A stretch of 7,263 bases of DNA from JAGXLC01 sp964461045 (GTDB taxonomy: Bacteria > Bacteroidota > Bacteroidia > Bacteroidales > UBA12077): NCBI GenBank assembly GCA_964461045.1, contig CAYWSJ010000131.1, positions 1 to 7,263 on the forward strand, read 5' to 3'. A program made the position numbers and the translations under genes. A model generated the notes under the pieces. It worked only from the letters and a program-made list of their open reading frames with translations, was not told the DNA's origin and did no database searches. How positions within the stretch are numbered: position 1 is the first letter of the stretch; the number at the start of each line of letters is the position of its first letter. This document shows, in pieces, positions 1 through 5,899 of this stretch.

Positions 1-117
1 AACGGGAAAAAGCCATTTTAATTAGAACATCGTTTCTATATGATATTTTTATAAATCAAAAAACTATCTTATTAATGCAGGGCAAAATCAAAACACTTCT
101 AAGTATAAGATATACTT
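1..117. other. AT-rich region downstream of the M23 gene, with a possible start of a next gene
   Basis: This stretch holds no complete gene. On the minus strand an ATG at 16-14 opens a frame that runs off the window after five codons (M-A-F-S-R), preceded by an A/T-rich leader. It could be the start of a following minus-strand gene, but five codons cannot support a call. I found no convincing TAnnTTTG box at proper spacing in front of it. The only structure is the AT-rich hairpin at 101-117, listed separately. Confidence 0.25.
101..117 (-). terminator. weak AT-rich hairpin right after the M23 stop codon
   Basis: A perfect 7-bp inverted repeat (AAGTATA / TATACTT, loop of 3) begins at the base directly after the TAA stop of the M23 gene. 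On the minus strand it is followed by a T-rich but interrupted stretch (GTTTTGATTTT). The stem contains a single G-C pair, so it is much weaker than the two clear terminators of this window. It may act as a weak terminator or 3'-end stabiliser, or mean nothing. Confidence 0.25.
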
Positions 118-804
118 TTACTCCAATTCAGGAATGTTTAGTATCAAATTCGGATTGGGGCATAGCTCAAAATATTTTTCTTTCTCTGAAGGAGGTGCTA
201 CTCCAAAATAATCCCCTCTCCTGCCAAGCATATCAGTTATAAGTTGAAAATGCAGATGAGGCGGCCATTGTCCGTTCTCGGCAGGATCACCGACAGAGGC
301 AAAAATTTCGCCTTTTTCTATCTTCATTCCTTCTTTCTTACCATCAAGTGATTTCTTAGAAAGGTGACCATTTAAAGTATAAAAAACTGTCGATTCCAAC
401 TCATGCTGCAAAATAATCGTCGCTCCATAGTCACCAAAGGTCTCATTGTAGGCAAAACTATGCACTCTGGCATCAAGCGGGGCATAAACCGGAGTATCTG
501 CTGGTACCCAAATATCTATTCCAAGATGAATACACCTGGGTTCTTTTTCCGAATCAAACAGGCTGCTTCTTCTGTATATAATACGATCTTCTCCGTATCC
601 TCCGACTCCAATTTTTTTGTAATTATCCAACTGCTGCAGTATATAATCCTCAAAAGCCCTTGTATCAGAAACATCAAACTCATTTAAAGCTTTGTTTTTT
701 TCTGTAAAGTCTAAAACTTTTATTGGATTATCGTTGATTTCTATTACTGGATAAAATGAATTATGATATTTTTTGAGCAACTTCTGTATTAATTTATTTT
801 CCAT
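118..804 (-). CDS. M23-family metallopeptidase domain protein (LytM-like), no signal peptide
   Basis: This is a 228-residue protein with a LytM/M23 zinc metallopeptidase domain at about residues 88-195. The metal-ligand set is complete: H93 and D97 in HLGID, and H185 in the HLH motif (H183-L-H185); H147 in NGHLS is the usual second catalytic histidine. M23 enzymes generally cut peptide cross-bridges of peptidoglycan. Two things are unusual. There is no signal peptide or membrane segment (the N-terminus is MENKLIQKLLKKYH), so the protein looks cytoplasmic as annotated. The usual tyrosine of the YGHLS motif is an asparagine (N145). From memory, the wording around the active site (IHLGIDIWVPA, GQWPPHLHFQ, a CPNPNLILN-like end) resembles the M23 domain found fused between a kinase-like and a class III aminotransferase domain in some bacterial proteins; here it stands alone. 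The start at 804 is the only upstream ATG in frame, yet it abuts a terminator hairpin. A TTG at codon 9 is a possible alternative. The domain call is firm; the substrate is unknown. Confidence 0.9.
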   Translation of the reverse strand: MENKLIQKLLKKYHNSFYPVIEINDNPIKVLDFTEKNKALNEFDVSDTRAFEDYILQQLDNYKKIGVGGYGEDRIIYRRSSLFDSEKEPRCIHLGIDIWVPADTPVYAPLDARVHSFAYNETFGDYGATIILQHELESTVFYTLNGHLSKKSLDGKKEGMKIEKGEIFASVGDPAENGQWPPHLHFQLITDMLGRRGDYFGVAPPSEKEKYFELCPNPNLILNIPELE

Positions 805-831
805 AAAAAAACCGGGTTTGATTACCCGGTT
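805..831 (-). terminator. intrinsic terminator after the small exported beta-sandwich gene
   Basis: On the minus strand an 8-bp perfect stem (AACCGGGT at 810-817 pairing with ACCCGGTT at 824-831, loop of 6) is followed by an unbroken run of T up to 805. It lies 31 bp past the TAG stop at 863-865. The T run ends directly against the ATG of the M23 gene (804-802), so the same element could also act as an attenuator for that gene. On the plus strand no T run follows, so it is directional. Confidence 0.8.
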
Positions 832-862
832 AAAATTATAGTAAGTTAATTAAAATTAAAAA
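832..862 (-). promoter_or_regulatory. possible weak promoter for the M23 gene
   Basis: Between the stop of the upstream gene and the terminator stem the minus strand reads TATAATTTTA. It contains TAATTTTA, one mismatch from the Bacteroidota -7 consensus TAnnTTTG. A T-rich stretch, not a true TTTG, sits about 19 bp upstream. A transcript from here would start inside the terminator stem and have a leader of about 25 nt. This region is very AT-rich, so chance matches are likely. Confidence 0.2.
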
Positions 863-1231
863 CTATTTTTCAGTGTTCGATAGCTTTATTTTAATCTTGT
901 TTTCATTTTCAACAGAAATATTCACCTTTTCAGTCTTTTTTTCATAAGAGACATAACTTACTGTTACTTCATATTTTCCCGGTTTCAGGTTGTTTAATGT
1001 AAAGTTACCCATAAAATCTGTGTAGGTATTTACATCAGTATTTTCAATTTGTACTTTAACACCTGTTAATTCTTCACCAGTGTTTTGATCAACAACAGAA
1101 CCTGTTACTGAAGTAGTTGCAACCTCTGTAGTGTTCGTGCTGTTTTTATCGTTTTCATTGTCTGCTAACACAACCGTGTTTAAGCTTAAAAGAACAATTA
1201 AAACTGTGATTGTTGAGAATAGTCTTTTCAT
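863..1231 (-). CDS. small exported protein with a single CarboxypepD_reg-like domain
   Basis: This 122-residue protein has a clear N-terminal signal peptide: K2-R3, a hydrophobic core about 8-20, and a likely cut after VLA at residue 23. A short Asn/Thr-rich linker follows (about 24-40), then one beta-sandwich domain of the CarboxypepD_reg-like type at about 42-118. The family marks are visible: GSVVDQNTGEELTGVKV, then TDFMGNFTL, then LKPGKYEVTVSYVSYE. In Bacteroidota this domain usually forms the N-terminal extension of TonB-dependent receptors, and the receptor in this window carries one. Here it is the whole mature protein, with no plug, barrel or catalytic domain and no lipobox cysteine, so it is predicted to be periplasmic or released. 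It has its own -7 box upstream and a terminator downstream, so it is probably a single-gene transcript. What it binds cannot be read from the sequence. Confidence 0.88.
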   Translation of the reverse strand: MKRLFSTITVLIVLLSLNTVVLADNENDKNSTNTTEVATTSVTGSVVDQNTGEELTGVKVQIENTDVNTYTDFMGNFTLNNLKPGKYEVTVSYVSYEKKTEKVNISVENENKIKIKLSNTEK

Positions 1232-1248
1232 CTTTATTGTTTTTGCTA

Positions 1249-1256
1249 CAAATATA
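1249..1256 (-). promoter_or_regulatory. -7 promoter box of the small exported protein gene
   Basis: The minus strand reads TATATTTG, a full match to the Bacteroidota -7 consensus TAnnTTTG. It lies 17 bp before the ATG at 1231 and would give a leader of about 10-12 nt rich in A (AAAAACAATAAAG). No clean TTTG -33 element is found 19-21 bp upstream; CTTTAA is the nearest T-rich stretch. Confidence 0.5.
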
Positions 1257-1319
1257 AAGACCGGATGTTAACTATTCATTAAAGAGGTATGAATAATAGG
1301 TTAAGTTTATGTTAACTCA

Positions 1320-2843
1320 TTACTGATGTTCTTCTCTTAGCAAATCATTAACTGTTTTAACAGGTGTAAAAGTAGACAGTGGCACTTCAACGAAAATGGT
1401 GTTCCAGTAGGCCATTCCTCCATTCCATAAACCGGGCAATTCCTGGGCTTTTAAATCAACTCCTCCTTTAGATTTCTGAGTTATGATACCGGCTGAAGGA
1501 TCCCTGAATTCAAGCAGGTTAAAAGAATTCCCTTTATAATTTTTTAGTCCGCAGACAAGGTCTACAGGATTAAAATGAGTTGAATCTTCTATAACCTTTT
1601 TTTGTTCAGGATTCTCCATATTAATCTGGGCTTTTTCTACAATTTGCAGAGAAATGCTGTTATCTTTATCCTTCACCCAAAAAGGTCCGCCGCCTGGTTC
1701 ACCTTTGTTTTCAACCATCCCACAAATCCTTAAAGGCCGGTTAAGTTTGGTTCTGAGATAATCTATATAGCATTGTTTATCTTCAGTATTCAAATCTTCA
1801 GGAGGAATTACATTCAATTTTTCCTGTAGAAATTTATGCATCTCATCTAATTCATTTCTTTCTATCTCCTCTTCCATATCTAACCTTTCGAGATAGTCAA
1901 ATATTATTTCCTGGTACCTAAGCATTAAACCAGCCAGGGCTTTTTTATACCTGTTTCCTTCAATTTTTAGTTTATCTACCACTACATTGTCAATATTCTT
2001 AATAAAAACAATATCCGCTTCAATATCATTCAAGTTCTCCAGCAAAGCTCCATGGCCTCCTGGCCGAAAAACAGGGTCCCCTTTCTCATCTCTTAGAATT
2101 TCATTATTAGGCTTAACAGCAATAATATCGGTATGTTCCTTTTGAAAAGAATGAGTTATTTCAAATTCAGCATTGAGTTCTTTTTCATATTTGCTTTTAA
2201 TGGCCTTTAAGTGCTTATCGAAAGGAATTTCATGTTGAGGTGAAATCGTGAAATGCAAATAGGCCTTTTTGTTTTCATTCAAACAATAATCCGCACTTTC
2301 TACAATATGCTCTTCTATTGGTGTTCTGCTTTTTTGTTCATCTTTATGAAAAATTATTAGCGCTTTGGGAAGATTCCCGTAATTTAATCCTTCTTTAGTC
2401 AGCAGAAAATGGATAATCTTTTTATATTGTTTGTTATGCAATAATTCTTCAATATTTTCTCCTTTATCCTTCAAAACAGATTTTAGATCATCATAAAAAG
2501 CAAAGTCTTTTATTCGGCTAACAAACAATTCTACTTGCTTTGATCCTTCTACCGGATTATCCATGTATTCGAAAAGAAACTTAAACATCCTGGAAGCAGC
2601 TCCTGAGGCAGGAATAAACTTCATGGCCTTTTGGGTGCCAATACTTTGCTCGTAGTTATTTTTGTAATCTTCAACATCTTTATTTTCCAGGCGAATAATG
2701 CCGCTATTTAATTGAGCAGGTTTAACCAGTTGCAATTCCGGGAATCCACGCTTAAAATTTTCAAGTTGTTTTTCAATTACTTTCTCACTTAACCCTTTAT
2801 TTTGGATTTGTTTAAAATCTGCCGGTGAAAGACTCTTTTCCAT
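1320..2843 (-). CDS. DUF4301 family protein, nucleotidyltransferase-like motifs
   Basis: I recognise this 507-residue protein as DUF4301, a family of unknown function common in Bacteroidota; the length looks normal and complete. Visible landmarks are KFIPASGAASRMFK (75-88), LPKALIIFHK (158-167) followed by RTPIEEHI (173-180), RPGGHGALLENL (260-271), IKNIDNVV (281-288), ICGMVENKGEPGGGPF (373-388) and WNGGMAYWNTIFVEV (473-487). There is no signal peptide or membrane segment, so it should be cytoplasmic. Inference: the order of these motifs parallels UDP-sugar pyrophosphorylases (Gly-rich nucleotide loop, PK motif, substrate-binding GHG/GNGG loop, metal-binding Asp in a [N/V]-x-D-N strand, G-V-V strand, late N-x-[IL]-[WF]-V strand). 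That would make D285 the likely metal ligand. The ATG at 2843 lies 29 bp after the TonB receptor stop with no terminator between, so the two are probably co-transcribed. The family call is sound; the enzymatic reading is a hypothesis. Confidence 0.85.
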   Translation of the reverse strand: MEKSLSPADFKQIQNKGLSEKVIEKQLENFKRGFPELQLVKPAQLNSGIIRLENKDVEDYKNNYEQSIGTQKAMKFIPASGAASRMFKFLFEYMDNPVEGSKQVELFVSRIKDFAFYDDLKSVLKDKGENIEELLHNKQYKKIIHFLLTKEGLNYGNLPKALIIFHKDEQKSRTPIEEHIVESADYCLNENKKAYLHFTISPQHEIPFDKHLKAIKSKYEKELNAEFEITHSFQKEHTDIIAVKPNNEILRDEKGDPVFRPGGHGALLENLNDIEADIVFIKNIDNVVVDKLKIEGNRYKKALAGLMLRYQEIIFDYLERLDMEEEIERNELDEMHKFLQEKLNVIPPEDLNTEDKQCYIDYLRTKLNRPLRICGMVENKGEPGGGPFWVKDKDNSISLQIVEKAQINMENPEQKKVIEDSTHFNPVDLVCGLKNYKGNSFNLLEFRDPSAGIITQKSKGGVDLKAQELPGLWNGGMAYWNTIFVEVPLSTFTPVKTVNDLLREEHQ

Positions 2844-2872
2844 AATGAATAATATTTGTCAATAAGAAATTA

Positions 2873-5314
2873 TCAAAATTTCACAATCATTTTTAAATTA
2901 AATCTTCTTGATGTTAAATAATTAGGAACTGCATATTCTCCTGAAATTCCTGATTGATTGTTTACTGTCTGTATCCACTGATAAGAAATTGTATTGTTTA
3001 CATCCAGCAAATTAAATATTTCGAGGCCAATCCACCATGTTTTCAGATGCTTAAAAAAACCTCTGTCAGCACTTTTTTCGCCAATGATCAGTTTTGAGAA
3101 ACCGATATCTACTCTTCTGTATGATGGCATTTCAAAAATAAGATCGTAACGTTCTGAATTGGGTGGTGAGAATGGAAGGCGACTGCCATAGTGCAGACTG
3201 AGCTGCATTTTATAGGTTGGAAAACTGGGCACGTAATCCTGGAAAAACAGGCTGAAATTAACCAGCTGATCGGTAGGCCTGGGATAAAAACCAGGTTCAA
3301 CCCTTTCTCCTTGCTCATTAAAATAATAGTCTCCTTTAATATCTTCTTCCGTCTTCATAATTGACAAGCTCGCCCACGATTCTACTCCATCAACAAATTC
3401 ACCATTCACTTTCATATCAATTCCGGTTGCATAACCCTTTGCCATATTTTCACCTGCATACCTCACTTTTACATTATTAATCTTGTAAGGGATTAAATGA
3501 TCCATCTTTTTGTAGTAAACATCTGCAGTATATTTAAAAGGCCGTCCCCAGGCCATAAAATTATATTCTGTTCCCAATACGAAATGAATGGATTTCTGGG
3601 CTTTAATATTATGGTTTAAAGTTCCGTCAGGTCTTTTCATCTCTTTATAGAAAGGAGGTTGATAATAGTATCCTGCAGAAAAGTAGTGTCTGAATCTACT
3701 ATTCATTCTTGGTTCGTAAGAAACAGAAATCCGGGGACTTACCAGAAATTCATTATTAAACGACCAATATGAAAATCGTACTCCTCCATTAAAGTACCAG
3801 TCAGCTTTTTCTCCAGGCAGATGAAAAGTATTTTGCAAATAACCACTTAACCGGTTTGAAACAATGAAATTATCAGCATTTAAAGTATGATATAAATTAA
3901 TAGTAGAATCGTTATAAGGCACTGAATATCCTGCGGAATCTACCATTTTCCATTCATTAGTGCGGTCATCAATTATTTCGTGTTTAAATTTAATACCCCA
4001 TCTTAAAACGTTCAAACCTTCATTCCACATACCTGTATGAGAAAGAGTATGCACCTTAGCTGTCATATAATTTCGCGCGTGTTCAAGGAATCCACCCACT
4101 CCAATATTCAGAATACTATCACCATAAGTTTCCGAATTATAGGCTTTATCCAGTTCATTCAGATAATATTCTCCCAAAATATCATAGGTTTCCGATTCCT
4201 GAGTAACAAAAGAAGATGCTATAAAGCGCATCAAAAGTTTATTGTTAGGATAATATTTTGTTGTAAAGGCTCCCAGATAATTCTCAAACTGATCAACCTC
4301 TTGTCCTTCATAGTAAATGTTAATATTTAATGCATCTTTAATAGTACCGAAGGAAGTTTCCCTTTTTTGTGGAATGAATTTATATTTATTCAGACTATAG
4401 TTCCCGAGAAATTCAAACTCCAGTTTATCAGATGCTTTATAATTCAAAAAGGCTTGCCAGTCATAAAAATTAGGTTTATAATCTCCTTCCTGATCTAATG
4501 TATTCAACAAATACTGATTGGTTTTATAGCGAAAACCAGTATTGTAAGATAATTTTCCGTTGCCAACCTGGTCTTCAATATGTGCAGAGGTACCCAAAAA
4601 ACTTATATCAAAGTCTCCTGCAAATTTTCTGGGCCTTTTATATTTTATATCAAGTACGGACGACATCTTATCTCCATATCTTGCTTCAAATCCTCCGGCT
4701 GAAAAATTAATGGTCGAAACCATGTCTGAATTTAAAAAACTTAATCCTTCCTGTCGTCCGCTTCTTACTATCAGGGGGCGGTATATCTCTACTCCATTCA
4801 CATAAACCAGGTTTTCATCATAATTTCCTCCACGTACTGAATACTGCGAACTGAGTTCATTCCGGGCTGCAACACCCGGCATCTTTTTAATGATAGATTC
4901 CACAGAACCAGCCGTGGTAGGAAGATATTCAAATTCTTTCTTATCAATTTTTATTAAAGTCCGGTCTATTGATTTTCTCCCTTTCACTTCTACTACTTCC
5001 AATTCTTCAGAGCCAGGTTGCATCGTGACAGGTTCATTCGTTTCTGAAAGAAATTTCTCTACAGGTAATACTATTGTCTGATAGCCCAGGTGAGAAAAAA
5101 TTAAAGAATCCGTTTTTTGAAATTCACGTTTTATGGAAAACTCCCCATTAATGTTTGTAACTGTACCGTAATTTGAATCTTTTATACGAATGTTTACGTC
5201 CGGCATAGGTTCATTTCCGGGTGTAATTACAATACCGCCTATTTCAACCTGTTGGGCAAACAACAAAACAGGTAAAGTAAAAAACAATAAAAACAGATTT
5301 ATTTTTTTGATCAT
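2873..5314 (-). CDS. TonB-dependent outer-membrane receptor with N-terminal CarboxypepD_reg-like domain
   Basis: This 813-residue outer-membrane protein imports an unidentified substrate using TonB/ExbBD energy. A signal peptide (K3-K4, hydrophobic 6-19, likely cut after LLFA at residue 20) is followed by a CarboxypepD_reg-like beta-sandwich (about 22-97; GGIVITPGNEPMPDVNI, TNINGEFSI, LIFSHLGYQT). A TonB-box-like stretch (LEVVEVKG, 105-112) comes next, then the plug domain (about 120-228; IIKKMPGVAA, YSVRGGNYDENLVYVNG, GGFEARYGDKMSSVLDI) and a beta-barrel to the C-terminus. The last residue is Phe (LKMIVKF), as expected for a barrel folded by BAM. At about 800 residues it is shorter than typical SusC proteins, and no SusD-like gene adjoins it, so a glycan-utilisation locus is not supported. 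The start at 5314 fits the signal peptide. It is the first gene of a likely two-gene unit with the DUF4301 gene. The family is certain; the substrate is unknown. Confidence 0.95.
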   Translation of the reverse strand: MIKKINLFLLFFTLPVLLFAQQVEIGGIVITPGNEPMPDVNIRIKDSNYGTVTNINGEFSIKREFQKTDSLIFSHLGYQTIVLPVEKFLSETNEPVTMQPGSEELEVVEVKGRKSIDRTLIKIDKKEFEYLPTTAGSVESIIKKMPGVAARNELSSQYSVRGGNYDENLVYVNGVEIYRPLIVRSGRQEGLSFLNSDMVSTINFSAGGFEARYGDKMSSVLDIKYKRPRKFAGDFDISFLGTSAHIEDQVGNGKLSYNTGFRYKTNQYLLNTLDQEGDYKPNFYDWQAFLNYKASDKLEFEFLGNYSLNKYKFIPQKRETSFGTIKDALNINIYYEGQEVDQFENYLGAFTTKYYPNNKLLMRFIASSFVTQESETYDILGEYYLNELDKAYNSETYGDSILNIGVGGFLEHARNYMTAKVHTLSHTGMWNEGLNVLRWGIKFKHEIIDDRTNEWKMVDSAGYSVPYNDSTINLYHTLNADNFIVSNRLSGYLQNTFHLPGEKADWYFNGGVRFSYWSFNNEFLVSPRISVSYEPRMNSRFRHYFSAGYYYQPPFYKEMKRPDGTLNHNIKAQKSIHFVLGTEYNFMAWGRPFKYTADVYYKKMDHLIPYKINNVKVRYAGENMAKGYATGIDMKVNGEFVDGVESWASLSIMKTEEDIKGDYYFNEQGERVEPGFYPRPTDQLVNFSLFFQDYVPSFPTYKMQLSLHYGSRLPFSPPNSERYDLIFEMPSYRRVDIGFSKLIIGEKSADRGFFKHLKTWWIGLEIFNLLDVNNTISYQWIQTVNNQSGISGEYAVPNYLTSRRFNLKMIVKF

Positions 5315-5382
5315 GAAATTGCTTTAGTTAGGAAAACCGTCCTCAAATTTTCAACAAAATATCCTAATATACTTTAACGGGA

Positions 5383-5413
5383 TAAAATTAAAATTTGTAT
5401 TCTGTTTAACAAA
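5383..5413 (-). promoter_or_regulatory. candidate Bacteroidota-type promoter of the TonB receptor operon
   Basis: On the minus strand TTTG (5413-5410) is followed after 19 bp by TAATTTTA (5390-5383), one mismatch from TAnnTTTG. The spacing falls in the usual 19-21 bp range of the housekeeping sigma factor of this phylum. The leader to the ATG at 5314 would be about 60 nt. A second, off-consensus TATTTTG lies closer to the gene. The region is AT-rich, so this is a candidate only. Confidence 0.35.
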
Positions 5414-5556
5414 TTGATTTTAATTATTGAATTATTATTTTTTTCCTGAGATGAAAACACAATTGATTTCTGTATAATATTCAATAAAAAGTATTGTTCT
5501 TTAAACATTTATCAGCTTAATTTAAACAATATGTTAAGTGGAATTATCAGTGCATT
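5414..5556. other. AT-rich intergenic DNA without a recognisable feature
   Basis: Together with the terminator at 5557-5589 and the candidate promoter at 5383-5413, this fills the roughly 300 bp gap between the small membrane protein gene and the TonB receptor gene. It is strongly AT-rich. A short repeated word (TTTAAACA at two places about 20 bp apart, near 5500-5530) and ATTGATTT twice are visible, but they are too short and too AT-rich to mean much. I see no gene, RNA or operator that I could defend. A regulator site for the receptor could be here but cannot be identified from one sequence. Confidence 0.4.
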
Positions 5557-5589
5557 AAAAAAATCACCGGTTCAAAACAAACCGGTGAT
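5557..5589 (-). terminator. strong intrinsic terminator after the small membrane protein gene
   Basis: A perfect 10-bp stem (ATCACCGGTT at 5563-5572 with AACCGGTGAT at 5580-5589, loop CAAAACA) is followed on the minus strand by seven T (5563-5557, the first overlapping the stem end). It lies 29 bp past the stop at 5619. It closes the transcription unit of the TPR and small membrane protein genes and separates it from the TonB receptor unit. Confidence 0.9.
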
Positions 5590-5618
5590 CAATATGATAA
5601 CTTATTACATATATATTT

Positions 5619-5843
5619 TTATTGCTTTGTTGGTGAACTTCTGTCATTATCATCCTTTATCATCACGGAGAAAACAAAAAGAGCCACAGCTGCAGCAACA
5701 AATATAATTAGTAAGGATGATATTATTTTTTTTAATACATCCTCCAGAGAAATAATATCCCAGACACCAAGCAGTGAAATGACTGTTATCAGGAGAATCA
5801 AACCTATTAATAAGTAAGCTGTTAATGACTTAAGATTTTTCAT
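5619..5843 (-). CDS. small two-helix membrane protein, function unknown
   Basis: This is a 74-residue protein with two strong hydrophobic segments: about 9-29 (YLLIGLILLITVISLLGV) and about 41-62 (ISSLLIIFVAAAVALFVFSV). They are joined by a short polar, amphipathic stretch (WDIISLEDVLKK). The N-terminus carries two lysines (K2, K5) and the tail is highly polar (KDDNDRSSPTKQ). Two helices plus the basic N-terminus suggest both ends face the cytoplasm. There is no cleavable signal and no lipobox. I do not recognise a named family. A full-consensus -7 box stands 26 bp before the ATG and a strong terminator follows the stop, which together with the composition argues that this small gene is real. 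It starts 56 bp after the TPR gene stop on the same strand, so it may be transcribed both with that gene and from its own promoter. Confidence 0.8.
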   Translation of the reverse strand: MKNLKSLTAYLLIGLILLITVISLLGVWDIISLEDVLKKIISSLLIIFVAAAVALFVFSVMIKDDNDRSSPTKQ

Positions 5844-5869
5844 ACAGATTAAATTTTAGGATTTGTTTT

Positions 5870-5877
5870 CAAATTTA
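5870..5877 (-). promoter_or_regulatory. -7 promoter box of the small membrane protein gene
   Basis: The minus strand reads TAAATTTG, a full match to TAnnTTTG, in the 56-bp gap between the TPR gene stop and the ATG at 5843. The predicted leader is about 20 nt. No clean TTTG -33 element lies at 19-21 bp upstream; that position falls around the stop codon of the TPR gene. Confidence 0.45.
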
Positions 5878-5899
5878 TAAAAATTCTTGCTTAAAATTC

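Noticed and set aside
403..687. Plus-strand open frame opposite the M23 gene
   Set aside because: It overlaps a clear M23 domain on the other strand and its translation shows no domain or plausible composition. The plus-strand frames at 4037-4330, 4498-4710, 4560-4805, 4890-5081 and 6566-6883, and the minus-strand one at 3109-3318, are rejected for the same reason.
1273..1295. Inverted repeat TATTCAT / ATGAATA between DUF4301 and the small exported protein gene
   Set aside because: The stem is 7 bp and nearly all A/T, the loop is 9 nt and no T run follows on the minus strand, so it is not a credible terminator; in this AT-rich DNA it is likely chance.
2873..5314. SusC-type polysaccharide receptor
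   Set aside because: The protein is shorter than SusC, I do not see the SusC-type plug signature, and there is no SusD-like lipoprotein or glycan enzyme beside it.
5414..5556. Short repeated AT words (TTTAAACA, ATTGATTT) as an operator or repeat array
   Set aside because: They are eight bases long, AT-rich, not symmetrical and not regularly spaced; expected by chance in this composition.
5531..5707. Plus-strand frame of 58 codons through the terminator and into the small membrane protein gene
   Set aside because: It runs through the 10-bp terminator stem and the antisense of a better-supported gene, with no promoter or recognisable protein features.
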